Assembly (NCBI GenBank): GCA_036583965.1
Contig: JAZBQD010000030.1
Coordinates: forward strand, 55,491,551 to 55,555,550
Length of the DNA stretch: 64,000 nucleotides
Direction: 5' to 3'
From: Prunella strophiata
Taxonomy: Eukaryota > Chordata > Aves > Passeriformes > Prunellidae
A model generated the notes under the pieces. The model had not been told where the DNA came from and ran no database searches. It saw nothing but the letters and a program-made list of their open reading frames with translations. Positions 37,901 to 51,299 of the stretch are shown piece by piece. Numbering within the stretch: the stretch's first letter is position 1; each line of letters opens with the position of its first letter. Made by a program: the position numbers and the translations under genes.

Positions 37901-37923
37901 TAGTTGGGTAGTTGGGTAGTTGG
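37901..37923 (+). repeat. 8-bp tandem repeat, nearly three copies
   Basis: TAGTTGGG is repeated twice, followed by TAGTTGG. Confidence 0.85.
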
Positions 37924-40900
37924 TACCTGCCTGCCAGACAGGTAGTAACAGCCTGCACTGGGTTATTAAAATGAAAAATATATTAAAAGCAGAGCAAAAT
38001 GTACATACCTCTCTGGTAATCCTTCAGATAGAACTGAAGTTACACAATGGGTCATTTAAAAAATAAAGGTATATTTTTTCAGTAACATCCTGATAGCTGC
38101 CTTGAAATACAATGCTTTCTGTTTGTAAGAGCATCTAAACTATTGAACAAATTCTGCATTTCTCCCAGTTTACAGGGCCTACTGCCTGGAACTCACATTG
38201 GCACCTGAGAAATTATTTCAGCCTACAGTTTTCTTTCATGGACTTCCTCCAACATGTGCATTCTTCTTCATTATTATTATTCCTCTCATTAATCTAACAA
38301 CTGCTTCAGCACATAACTACCTGTAAGCAACAGGATGGTTTTAAACAATTCCCTTGATTTTTGGGTTTTACAAGTGGGAAATTATTTATGCAGCTGGAAG
38401 AATTACTTTCTAAATTAAGTGCTTCAGAAAGAGAAAAAAGCCTTGGGAAAAAGTGTTTTACTGGAGCAGCAGCAGAGCTGTGGAAGGGCAATCCACTGTC
38501 CACCTAATTTTCCTCCCAGCATTTTTATTTCCCCTTCTAAATATCCCACCCCCTGCCAGTGTCAGCACCTCCTGCTTGTTCTGCTGGCATGGAGAACCAT
38601 CTCAACACCTCCTTCTGAGTGCCAACATCAGGGACTAACATTGTTGAATGGTATTTTCCTTATGGACTTTATTCTGAGACATCGGGCGGGGGGTTGAGGG
38701 TGATTTTCTCATCCCACTCCTTTGACTGCTCTGACTTTCTGCTGAAGTCAACAGATATCCCTGAAAGTCAGAAGGAAAATGACATGAAAGCACAGATGGC
38801 TGTAGGTGTGCTTGCTCAAACCACTGCTAACCTTCACTAACCACTTCTGCCAGCACTCCTGGCTGAGGCCACATACTAATTCATTTATTTAAGGATATTG
38901 GTGAATCAATAGCTTAATTTCATAAAAACACCCTTGGAAAGAGTTATTCACTCCAGTCTCTTAGACCCCTGATGACCAAGACTTTAGATCCTTCCTAGAG
39001 GATGTAGTTAGTAAATGACCTAAACCTGCTGCCTGCAATTTGTATGTCATTCCCCATAAATATGTGGAAATCATTCTATGCATCTTCACTAATAACTTTT
39101 GGTGGATTTAGGGTTGTTGTCACACACTTCTACTCTCAACCAAACTAATTTCATTCTCATCATTGACCTCTCAGCACACACTGCAGAGATGTTGCTTGTG
39201 GCTTGCTTGAAATGCAGTGCCCATTAGACACCATGCTCCAACTGAGGCCTCCCCTTAAATAACATTGCCTGGGTGTGCCCAGGTGTGATGGACATACTCC
39301 TTGATTGATCATCCTGACCATTGATGAGGGTATTCAGACATCCTTCCTGTTTGTGTGTACAGCAGGACTTCCTCCTGGTGGCATCTTTTTAGATCTGTGA
39401 GCACCAGGGAATATTTCAGGTGAAACAGGGTTTCCTAGGAAAATATCACATCAGTTTCAAAAGTGAGTCTACCCCATCCACAGGCCTGATTTGTTTGACA
39501 TTATTTGTCCTTGAAAAACCTGTATTAGTTACACCCCTCCCTGTTATCTTCTAAGTAATTAGAAACATTTTATTTTTATTTTGTGAGGAATATAAGTTTA
39601 TGTGATGGATCAGTAATTCCCAAGTTCCTTCTTTTGATCCTTTTTTTAAAGTTTCACTTCCTAATACAAGACCTGAAATGATTAAACACAGGATGTGTTC
39701 TAACCTCATTTTACATATGAGCCAAACACCTCTGATGGAGCTTTGCATTTATGGCTGCCCACTTTGGGATGCTTGGCACAAACTTTTATATCCATTACTT
39801 TGAACTCATTCAGACCTTGCAGATACAACTTTTTGGCAAACATTTATTCTAAAAGAGAAAGAGAAATGACTAGTAAAGGATGAAGGTTACTGATGTGATA
39901 CTTTAAAATCACAGAAAAATTATTAAGTATACTACTTCTGAAATGCTCAGAACTAAAATAGAGGTTTTAGTTAAACAAACTCTAAAAAACTAAAGAAAAA
40001 CAGGAATGGGAGAAAAGAGCTTTGCTCCTAACACTGAAAAAAAGAGAAAACAAGTGGCAAAATTATTTGTTTGGAAAAAGGAAAGAATTTAGCTCATCCA
40101 ATAGCCTGGCACATAGATTGAGCCATTTATTTTTTTTGTGTTCCAATTACAGCAAATGAGTATGTAGTGTTCCTACTTTGGTAATCTTTCTTTTCTAAGT
40201 GTATCAAGGTACATATTCAAATAAAAATTAAAACAGATCTTTTTTTCCCCAAACTCCCCTGCTTAATAGAAGAAAGAGACAGAATTTTCCCAGAGGAGTT
40301 TTATTGCTTGCACAAATGAAAGGAAGAGGCAAATAGATGTGTGAATGTGGTGGGTGAGTATGAATGCATTTGTGTGGCCAATCTGAATAACTAACATGAT
40401 GGACTCACATCCATGGTCCTGGTCTTCTTTGGAGATGAGCTAGGGGACATTGAGACCAATATTGCTGTCCTAGCAGAAGAGAAAAAACTAGAAAACTTGT
40501 TTCCCCAAGAGCTGGTGCATGTACTGCTGAAAATCAGAATATTTCTGTGGCCAAGCGAGTGAGGTATATGTTTACTTTCAAGGATGCAGTTTGTCCCATT
40601 TATTTCACTTTTAGCACACGCTGAAAGAACACAGTCTCAGTGGGGAACCTTGCAAATTGACAGATTTCAGAGGAGAAATATCTGCTCTATAAAGAAGGTA
40701 ATGAAAGGAAGGAAGGAAGATGACTATGAGAAACAGTAGAGAATGAAGGACGTGCCTGTTTACTTTTCTAAAATGATACATTTTTCTGACAGTAACAAAT
40801 AAAATATGTTAGTAACTCCACAAAGACCAATATTAAATAAAATGGATGCTTTTAGCAATTGAGTCAAGTAGTAACAAGATTAAAGTAATTCTTACTATAA

Positions 40901-41598
40901 ATCCTGTAATTTAAATACAATTATCTCAGGGACAAATTGCTCCACAAAGTTTTTCATAGATTCTATTAACTTAATGTGGATTTGAAATTCTGGCATTGCT
41001 CTAATAGCCTTCCCGTATTACTTTCAAGGGATCCCATCAGATGGTTTGTATAGCTATGTTTGCTTTCTAATAAATAGGAGGGTGTAACATGACTTACCAG
41101 AAAATAAAATAAATTTTTGTTACTTTAGCCTTATTTATAAGTTATATTTCTAATTAAAAGAAATAGTCTAAATCCAAAAAATAGCCATAGGGAATGGGAG
41201 AACTCCAAATTGACATTGGTTAGATATAACCAAGCCTAGTTTAGATAAATGAAAAACTAAACAAAAAGGACATTTCTGTATGTTTCAGATTAGAAAAGCT
41301 GAAATGTGCAGGGGTGAAGACTGGTGTTAATAGGTCCTGAACATGGACCACTGTGTCATTTACCACAGACTTGGCATGTGAATAATGTTTGGTTTTAGGG
41401 AAAAATATTTTCTTGTCTTAGTGAAGATTTGCACAGGTAAAATTTTTATATTATTAGTATTACAATGAGGTGTACTGAGCAAGTATGTACTACTGTTAGA
41501 GACTTGCAGCTTTAAGGAGTTTATTAATAGAATTTACTCTATTACTGCTGCCAAATAAAAGCATATCCAGGCATGCATACTTCTACCCCCTCCTCGAT

Positions 41599-41640
41599 AT
41601 TTTAGGACCAACCATATTAGAACCTAGCTGGTCCTAAAAT
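41599..41640. repeat. Perfect 12-bp inverted repeat (hairpin)
   Basis: The arms ATTTTAGGACCA and TGGTCCTAAAAT are perfectly complementary, separated by 18 bases. The outer bases CGA/TCG could extend the stem with a bulge. The stem is shorter than usual microRNA precursors. No transposon is recognised. Confidence 0.7.
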
Positions 41641-42482
41641 CGTACTTCACAGGGTAGTGAAATAAGACTAGGGAGATTTTTCCAATAGTCATGGAAATCT
41701 CTCATCACTGGATGGAAGAATTGTGACTGCTGGTGGGTTCTGCCAGCCCAGTACCACAGAGGGTGTGGAGTGCTGGGAAGGGCAGGTTTGTCCATCCTGC
41801 TGGGATGCTGTGCAGCATGGGAGACAGATCTGTTTGCTCATGTCACTGTGAACAGATCCTACCAGGCTGTGAAATACCTGAGGAGCTAAAGCTTCCCTTC
41901 CATCCACTCCCCTGGAATGCTGGAGTGAGGCAATGGAGACTAGCAAATACATTTTGACCAGGTGAATAACAAAATTAAGGACAAAATTTGAAGATCCTTT
42001 ATGCTTCATGTTTTTCTGTACTCCTACAATGTCAGAACACTGATACAATTTACAAGCAACTTTTTTTTCCTGTGTGAGGTTTGTGAAACTTAGAGGAGGT
42101 TTCATGTTTGCAACCTGGTGGGTGAAACTATGCCAGGTGGAAATGTTTGTGGTTTGCATGGAAAAGTACCAATCTGATGAACCTAGAAGAGACTGAGCAG
42201 CTCCTGGTCAGCCAGATTTATTAGGCAGCAGTTTCTAAGATGAAAGCATCTGAATCCCATGGAAACAAGCAGAGAAGGACTTAGAGACAGGCAGGCTTTA
42301 AGTGATAATATTTGCAGATGTCATGAAGACCAAGGGGATGAAAAACCATGAAAATGGCAAATCATTGAAACAAATTATTTGGATTGGCTGGTGAGGTGAA
42401 CATAAGCAAATATATTTCTAAACAGAAAAATGCAAAAATTTGTACTGAAATAAAAATTTTGTAGGAAATATATACCTTTATC

Positions 42483-42968
42483 TGTGGAAGGGTGACCCAC
42501 ATTTCAGCAGTTTGTAGAGAGCTGTTGCCCATGGGATGGGCTCACACTGGAGAAGTCTGTGGAGAACTGTCTCCAGTGGGGGGGACCCCACGCTGGAGCA
42601 GGGGAAGGACTCCTCTCCCTGAGCAGTGGCAGGAACAACATGGGATAAACTGACCCTAATCCCCACTCCCTGTCTCTTTGAGCCATTGGGAGAGGAGATA
42701 GAGCTGGAAAGGAGGGAGGGGTGGGGGTAAGGTGTTTTGAGGTTTATTTTACTTCTTATTATCTTGCTCTGATTTTGCTAGTAATAAATTCAATTAATAT
42801 TCTCAATTCAAGTCTGTTTTGCCCATGATGGTATTTGGTGAGCAATCTCTCCCTATCCTTATATCAAACCATGAACCCTTCATTATATTTTCTCTCCTTT
42901 GCCAAGCTGCAGAGTGATAGAGTGGCATTGGTGAGTGTCTGGTATCCAGCCAGGGTCAACCCATGACA
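42483..42968 (+). mobile_element. Solo LTR, ERVL-like endogenous retrovirus
   Basis: Recognisable blocks are GCTGGAGCAGGGGAAGGACT, TAAACTGACCCTAATCCCCA, AAGTCTGTTTTGCCC, GGTGAGCAATCTCTCCCT, TATTTTCTCTCCTTTGCCAA and the end CCAGCCAGGGTCAACCCATG. These match an LTR widespread in songbirds, assigned by memory to the ERVL/ERV3 class. A polyadenylation signal AATAAA lies at 42783-42788, supporting plus orientation. The copy ends in CA. No internal retroviral genes adjoin it, so it is a solo or fragmentary LTR. The 5' end is uncertain, and flanking bases show no clear target duplication. Confidence 0.75.
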
Positions 42969-45900
42969 GCAAGTAAAATGTCCTGTAGCATATATGGTGT
43001 ATAATCTTTTCTGACCAGGTAATCAGCAGGGAATCTTTTGAGTTTATAATCACAGAAATATGATATATTTTCTCTAGATTAGGGGGGAAAAAAAATCTAT
43101 TTTATTAGAGCAAATAAGGGCATACAAATATCCTTATCCTGTCACAAAAGCAATATATTTTATCATTAAAGGAGGTCTGGATCACAAGAAAAACCAGAGT
43201 ACTAAGAATTCTACTGCTGATGCACGTTTTCTGCATCTTCCATCATATTTTCTTGATGATCTCCTAGATAGCAATGATTGAAGCTGTCCTTTTATTAGAC
43301 ATGACAGCTTCCACTGATGAGGGTGTTTGTAATTCTCAGTGAAGAGCAGATGTTAAGATGAAATGTCTTCATTTCTCTAACAACAGAGTTGTGTTTTTTG
43401 GTAGACTGCTAAGACAGTGGTTCTGTGATCATTAAATACCAACTCTACACAGTTGTACATCATTTAGCAGTAAAAATTTGATAAAAATCAGGCAAGAGCA
43501 TATGATTATATTTCAACTGGTTTAGCCAGAGCACACAGCACAGTGTTTACATTCACTTTACAATTTTATGTTTATTTCATGATGGCTTCAGGAAGACTGC
43601 ATGAAGTTAAAGTTGCGAGACAGAGAATTACTTGCTCCACATTAAATCTACATTAATCTGCTAGGACAAAATTCTCTCTTCAATTTATTGTTAACAAATC
43701 AGTGGAATGACTCTGCACCCACATGATGCATTCTTCTGATTACAGTGGCTTTGAGATTTGACACTAAGTTCCCAAAAAAACAGATTCACTGTGTTGTTAA
43801 ACCACAGCTTGAGAGCCAAGTTGGACTGAGAGTATAAACAGAGATACCAAAGAGCAATCTCATTGTGCCTTCTCTCCAACAACAAATGCCAAGCCCTGGG
43901 ATACCTTTGAATTTGCCAGTGATTTCTGAAAAGAAAAAAAAAAAAGGAAAGGAAATTCTTCAGCCATAACAGGAACACTTTCAGGAAAGAAGCTGGAGGT
44001 AAGAATGGCTTACTTTGAACTTGTTCTTTCAAAGTCAAGTTGTGTGTCTTTAGATGTAGAGCATTATTTGGAAGAGGTTAAATTCCCTCCAGTTTAACCT
44101 ACATTGAGTTCTGGGAGGGTGCTGTGTGAACTGGGCACACCAATTAATTTAAAGGATGGTAGTAGTCTTAGTAAATGAATAATGTAAAAGAATGAATAAG
44201 TTCTTTGTCAACTGGCTGAAAAAATTTCAGAAACCACAAAGGTGAGTTGGCTGGATGTTGGGTCACAATGATTATACTATTATTAAAAGCCAAAAGAAGC
44301 TGTGGTGACAAAGACCTGCTTTGAAATTAGCTTGGGAGGGAGCTTTCATAACACCCAGCCAATACAAACATCAGTGTGGTCAGTGTAGGAATGGATTTTG
44401 GTGGACTGATTTTTAAGGAAGAATGCCTTAGCCAGTCGAGGATTAGAGTATCAGAATTTATGATGTAGGAAACATGAGAAAAAAGGACTTAAAAAAGACT
44501 GGACAGATAATAAGCACAGTCTTTGTGATGTAATTCTGGAATGAGACTTCATGGAGGCAGATGAACATATCTCCACGATAACCAGATCAGGTTCTATGTC
44601 ATTGCTCTACATTTTGAAAATTAATTTTAAAAACCTGTTTAGGGCATGGAATAGCCCAGAAAGGGGAGCTTCACCCCTGATCTGCTGAACTTCACACATC
44701 TTTTATTATGTGAATCCACAAATGTTGTCTTTATGAAGAGTCAATCTACCTCAAGGTAGATAGAACAGTAGCATGCCAGCTCCTCAAAGCACAAAATTCA
44801 GTGCTACTAGGTAATCTTTGAGGACCCTTGAAAGCACCACCTAACAAAAATATGCAGGAAATTTGATGGTCTTTTTCTTCTTTTACTTGGAGATTAAAGA
44901 GCTCCATTCTCTTGTAGTTTTGAATGCAGAGTCTCTCATACACTCATACAGTACATAGGATAAACCTTGCCTCATTTTTTTGGCTTATTTTCATCCTACA
45001 TCGAGAAAATACATAGCTAAAAATACTTTGGGATGCTTTCCAGGGAATACCACCCATGTGTCCCTCAAGAGACTCTTCTTTAATGTTCCTTAACCCACAT
45101 GGTATTCAACATTTCCTGTGACAGACTGTGCCTCCACAAATAAGCTGCACAAGTTCCTAGTATGAGCTGTGCACTGCATACGGTGGAATAATTGCCTTAA
45201 AAGAATGTTGAGGCTACAAAACGAAGCAGTCATAGAGGCAGGCAATGCCAAAATTAAGGCAGTCTGTGAAAACTCAATATGGTCCTGTTGTGCAAAAGCC
45301 TTGTCTGAGCCAGTGTCTCATCACATGTTTTTATCTCCTGATTCATTCCAGCGACAGGTACATCCAGCTAGTCAGTGGATGAGAAGCCACTTGGTATTTC
45401 TTGATATTCATAATTTTCATCTCTCTTCTTAGTGGCTTATTACCTTATACTTGCCATCCAAAAAAAGAGAAAAGTCAGTCACCATGAACATGGCTCACTT
45501 GACAAAAAAAATTGGCTCTGATCTTCTCTGTATACTCTCCCTCACTGGTGTGGCAAAGCTGTGTTCAGATCATCTCCACTTTAAGGGATTCCCCTGCTGT
45601 GTTTTTAAGCACCTCCCTTCAAGCAACAAGGCCCTGGTATCCCTAACAGTGGAAAGCATTATGCAACCCGAGCTACAGATGCTACCAGCTGTTTTTCTGC
45701 CTCACAAAATATGCCCTTCACAACTGCCATGGGAAGGAAAACTTGATCCTTACATCAGCAATATCTGTTCTAGAGCCATATGCCTTAAATTACCAGGTGG
45801 AGTTATTTTCTTGGGTGAAGCACAAAATCCTGCTTCTCAATGCACCAAAGCTCTTCAGTGAATATCCCTCCTTCCATCATCCTTCTTAGCTTCAGACAGC

Positions 45901-46367
45901 CAAATCCTATAGCGCAGGTCCCAGGGAGAAACAGACTTTCATCTAAATACCAGGTCTGTGTTTTTTCTATGTGCCAGCAACTATCAGTACCAGGCTGCAG
46001 AAAAACATCCCAACACCCAAACCCTTTGAACAGGGCATAAAAGACATTCTGTTTGAGAAATCAATGGAAAAACAGATGTCTAAATGGGTGCAAAGTGGTG
46101 CTGCTATTAACGATGCAATGATTAATGATTCCAAGTATTTGGGATACAGTTAACCCTTTTCATAGACTAATCTAGGCATATAAATAGAACTTGTATGATT
46201 TGACTTCTTTCTAAGCCACACAAATAGCCTATTTTTCTTTGGTTTACAACAGATTCAGGGACAAACAAGGCACTGACATGCATAGCTTTGCAGAACCACC
46301 CTTAGCATTAAAATAGGCAAGACATCCCTTTCCCTCCCCCCTCTCCCAAACCTGCTAGGCTAATGGC

Positions 46368-46391
46368 AAAAAAAAAAAAAAAAAAAAAAAA
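46368..46391 (+). repeat. A24 homopolymer
   Basis: Twenty-four A residues. The preceding sequence is pyrimidine-rich and not recognisable as a retrocopy. Confidence 0.9.
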
Positions 46392-47379
46392 TAGCACCAT
46401 AGCTTTGAGAAGCCTCAGAACTCTCCTCTGGTTGTTGCAGTCTTTCTGTTTGGCCTTTGAAGGAGTGAGGCAGCCCTTTCACACATCTTCTGTGGGGGTG
46501 TGAAGAAGACAAGCCCTACCAGCCTATTTTAAGTCCAGTGTCTTTGAGAGAGAGGAGGTTTTCTGGAGCTGGGAAGGAGAGCTGCAGGCTTTGCCCTGAG
46601 CTGGTGTTTTCTACCTAATGACATTGAATGGGTCCTCAAACAGGGCTGTGCAGAAGCTGTAAGATGGTTTCCCTCCCCACCACTATTTTCATAAGCTGGC
46701 TGTTTACTATGAGATCAAACATGTTGCTTATTTGTGTCATGCTATCTCAGCTGTGAGTCCTTAGAAGTGAAGCGGTTTACAAAGGTTATCCACAACAGTC
46801 TGTAGCCTCCACTTTCTTCAGGAGCCTGAGTAATCTGCACTTACAGGGATAAGACGCCTGATAATTCTCCCTCCAAAAAGACAGGGTAAAAGCATGCAGA
46901 GCCTGCCTAGTGCTGATAGCAATTTTACACGTTGAATCGTTGAAGCTGAGGAAGCTGCAGCTGCCAAAAAAATGGGAACATTTTTAAATTAAGACACCAC
47001 ACAGACCCAGGAAAATTCTCACTTAGCAAATGAAATGAGGACAAACAGCAAAAGAGAGGTACTTCATCACTGATTTTAGCAGTTAACTTTCCTTCAAGGG
47101 TGCATCAGGCTTCTTTTCTATTTTCTAATCGACTCTCCTGCTGGGTGTAGAAGGGGGAGAGGTGCAAGACCTCAGTCATCCATTCAAATGTGGCTCACAC
47201 CATAGGTGTGCATGGGAAGATAGTTCCATCACTCCAGCCCTTGTTTTGCCATAAAAAGGCAAGATTTCAGCACTCTTCCCCTTCTGCACTCAGGCAGAGT
47301 GGCATCTCCTTTCACACTTCCTCCTGCTTCCATGTAGCTGGTGCTTTTGAATTCTCCTGAGCACAGTGTAGGACTGAGC

Positions 47380-47510
47380 TGCTGAGAGTTATCACGGGGG
47401 ACTGGTACAGCAGTGTGAAAGCGGCCGAGGCATGCAGCTATTCAGCTATATTTATCCGGGCGGGAAGGGAAGTGGAAGTAATGAGGAGAGGTATGTTGGC
47501 GGAACTGAGC
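47380..47510. promoter_or_regulatory. Possible distal regulatory patch
   Basis: A short locally GC-richer patch with several CpGs in AT-rich DNA contains CTATATTTAT (47446-47455), which fits the MEF2 consensus, next to TCCGGGCGGG, a GC-box-like sequence. No gene starts nearby. The call rests on composition and two motif matches only. Confidence 0.2.
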
Positions 47511-50500
47511 AGCAGGAAGGACACGACATTTCAAAGGAGGGAAAAGGCAAATGAGAATCTACTGAAGGCTAGTTAAAGGGAAGGGAAGACAGGACTGAAC
47601 AGAGAAGGAGTGTGTGTATCCAGCAGAGAGAGTGCTGTGGTGCTCTGCTCTGTGCTTCTGCACAGCTTTCCCATCAACAAAGAATTGAAAAGAGTATATA
47701 AGTTTCTTTTCCACATACAGCTTTCTAATTCTCTCAACCATACCATTCCTTTCCACCTCAAGTAAGTAAGAGACTACAAGAAGACCAAAATAAATGAGAA
47801 AATAAGAAAGACACTCTTTCACACTCGTAGGATCATCAGACTAAATGTATCATTTCTGCATCTCCATAGAAGGCAATGAAGCTGAAATTACTTCTTCATG
47901 CATGGATTACAGTATTGCGTAGTGATTTTTTGGCATCCATAAAATGCAGTGTAAATAGTTTATGCCCAGTCCTAAGGGTGAGGTGCTTTGTTTGTTTACT
48001 TCTATTAGATCATGGTTATTCTGAAAACTCAAGGAAATATCTGATTGAAAATTTTAGTACAAATGAGGAAATTATTTTGAAAAAAATGTGGAAAATATTT
48101 GCAGAGTGATAAGGATAATGACGATACAATGAAGTACCTTCATTTGAAGAAAATGGGAAAAATAATTTAGAAATACACAGTAGAATTGTGCAAACCCAGG
48201 CAGTACAGGAAGAACAAAAAAAGTCATTATACCCACTTTTATTTGTTCAAGACAGGGGAAAATCAGAAATACATGAAAGGCAGAAGAGACATCATGCCAG
48301 ACAACTTTCTGATAGATGATGGGCAATCCAACTTGCTATCTTGTGTTCTTTCTTAGCTTATGTCTGACATCCATCTGCCAGGTTTTGCTGTACATCACAT
48401 CTACATGGACACAGTTCTTAGATTTTCTTCCTGAAGGAATAAAAAAAGTTTATTGGGGTGGAGGACAAATGGAAGTCAGTAATCTTTAATTTGGAACAGA
48501 CTTCATATTCAGGTTGTTTCATTCAAAGTAACAAAAAAAAAAAAAAAAGGCAAAAAATCGGATTAGCAGGATAGAAACATAAACATTGAACACAATAATA
48601 ACAGATTTAAATTAAACACAAGTGCGTAAGGAGGCTAAACCTTTCACTCACAATCTGTTGTGTTTGTGTAGATACACAGACTGATAAATTCTGTGGTGTC
48701 TGGTTCTTAAGGAATAAATGTCACTTTGTGTCCTCTGACTGCATCTGAAGTCAATAAATCCATCTGCTGCCTTTCACGCATGTAGAATGCATTTTCATCC
48801 CCTTCGAGCCATGTTTGTTGGCCAGCTTGCTATAAATAAATGACCTGCACAACAAATTCATATCCGTGAATTTCAGCCATTAATTTAAGTATGAATATTG
48901 CAGTCTCTTCCAGGTACAGGAGGAAAGGGGATCACAAACAGCAATAGTCCTAAGGTGCTTCCCTTACCATTATAGATTGTCAAATGTAATTTTAAAATAT
49001 TTGACAAATGATAAATAAAGACAACAGGTAATTTCAAGAAGAGCAGTCTATTTTAAATTCTTTTTCATTATACCTTCTCTCAGAGTTCTTGGTAGCACCT
49101 CTGTAGACTGAGAGAAATATGAAGAATAACATACATCTCCTTCCATTAAATTAATGCAACACCTTTATTTCATCCTAATATGTTAACTTGTTAAAACTCA
49201 TCATCTTCATGCTACGCAATAAAACTCTCTTTGATGCAACACAGTACTGTGTTGTCATCCAGCTTATATATTGTCACCTACAAGACAAATTCCACATAAA
49301 CTATTTTGTACCCTTTGTTGCTTTTCCTTGCCAAATTTTCCCTTTAAAGATAATGCCTGTGAGATGTTAATTGACATATTGTTTGGAACAATTCTGAAGA
49401 AACCTCTTCCAGTGAATCAGTTTTAACATATTAAACTATTTTTATTTTTATCTGTTTGCATTTTTCTTTTGATACAAATCATATTTTCTCCCTTTTTTTT
49501 TTCAGAGAAACTTGAATTTCATTCCCATTTTGAAAAAATTCAAGCCAGTCAGTTGTCAATAAAGAGCGTCCCATCTCATTAAAGACCAAAACTAAGCAGA
49601 ATTAGTGGTCTTTAAGAATGTTCCCACATGTAGTAGGGTTGCTTTTCACCACTTGATGTGGGCATGACTTCTTTTTTAGAATAATGCTATTGCTAAGACA
49701 CCCACACAACTCCCCTCTTGACTTGCTGAATTTCTAACTTATGTTTTATATCAGGCTGTTTGGCATAGAAGCAGACTTTGGAGAGAGTATTTTTAAGAGA
49801 AAAGTGGTCTTCTCAATCAGAAGTACAAGGACAGTCTGGGTAGATTTGTGCTGCATGACTGAAGTTTTGTCTCTTTGTTTGCATTTTTGGTGAGAACTGA
49901 AATATCCTCCACAAGAAATTGTGGATCTCAAGGGAGAAGAGAAGGGAAGAGACTGCAAGCTACTATTCACCAGGATGTTACAAAAATAACTTTCATGTGT
50001 CAAGTGGTACAGTGTAGGTGGTGCAATTTGGCATTATCTTGCATCACTACTCGTCTATCACCACACTTTTAAAAACTATCCCTGTCCTTGGCATGGTGTT
50101 CACACACAAAGTGGTTTCACTTTTTACTTTCCTGTAAAACAAATCCAGATTTCAAAGCAATAGAAGCAGCAGCAGGATAGGACTAACTACTCTTTACAGA
50201 TTTTGTATACTTATATATACATATAAAATGGGATTTCCAAATTTTTATTTCATAGCACTGATAGAGAGAGAAGTTTCTATTTTAACAACCTAAAGAATGT
50301 GTTTGCAAATCTTTGCAACAAGGATTTAAAGAAAACCCATGCAGTAATATGGAACTGAATTTGGAGGTTTAAATTAGATTATTCACAGAATTGGCTATTT
50401 TGCAACCTACTCCAGAAAGTATTAGGCAAAAAGCTCTCATCGGTACTTTGTCCTTCCATGACTGGTGTAGCAATATGGGCTCTGGTTACCCAAGCAACTG

Positions 50501-51299
50501 ATCAACAACTTCACCTTGGCTGTAAATTAAATGTTGGGAGGAGATTTAAAAAAAAAGGAAACAGGAACCTGGGAGATAATTTGAATAGAAAAAAAAATGC
50601 CTAGGATCATGAGCAGGCAAGTAGTTTTACTTTTTCGTCAGTACAAGAAAAAGGACTGGATTCTTACAACATGACAATATAAAGTGGCATTTAAAGAGGT
50701 GCCAAGAGAGTTTCAAAGCCTTTACCTATTGATTCTTACTGAAAATGGCAGGTACAAGTTATATAGAGGATAAAGGGAATATTACAAAACAAAATGTGCA
50801 GACATTATCCTCTTCTGGCAGTAGAGAAGCTTTTAACCATCTAGAGAAAGTCTAGATTGGTTATCTGGGGCACAGCATACTACTGTGAAAATATATAGTA
50901 TTTATTTTAACACTACTGGATAGCACTGGAGTAAAACCTAGGGGTTTTCAGCCTTATACATAGTGATTCTCTGATTCAAAGAGACTTGATATACATAATA
51001 TATTTACTTGAATGCTGTCAAAGTTACAAAGATTAGGGATACAATTCTATTCCTCTTTTACATTCTGCTTTGTTTCCAGGGCATAAAGTCTGGATCGATT
51101 TTTTAAAACCCTTTTACAGAAGTACAGTCCATGGGAAACTGTTTTTTACCTTCCACAGTAGAGATCCTTTCACCACTAGGGCTGAGAGGTGTGATCCTAG
51201 GAAAAACAAGGTCAGTATGAATCTCCAGCACTCTAGGAAGACTGGAATGGGAAAGAAGAAAATAACTGAGCAGGTGTGTTGTTTGTACTTGAGGGTCAC

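Larger units (their letters stand above)
34860..42482. other. AT-rich upstream region, no gene recognised
   Basis: No coding frame, RNA gene or transposable element could be supported over 7.6 kb, apart from simple repeats and the hairpin at 41599. Open frames are short and mutually overlapping. A 156-codon minus-strand open stretch at about 42159-41689 matches no family I recognise. Confidence 0.55.
42969..51299. other. AT-rich intergenic region, no gene recognised
   Basis: Besides an A24 run and the GC-richer patch near 47.4 kb, nothing is recognised. Two overlapping plus-strand open stretches at 45169-45861 (87 and 136 codons) show no family resemblance. No splice-bounded exon candidate stood out. 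Confidence 0.55.

Noticed and set aside
41689..42159. 156-codon minus-strand open frame
   Set aside because: No domain or family is recognisable, no splice-site or promoter context is present, and its length is within the range expected by chance in 64 kb.
45169..45861. Overlapping 87- and 136-codon plus-strand frames, considered as a retrocopy
   Set aside because: There is no resemblance to a known protein, no poly-A tail directly after them and no target duplication.
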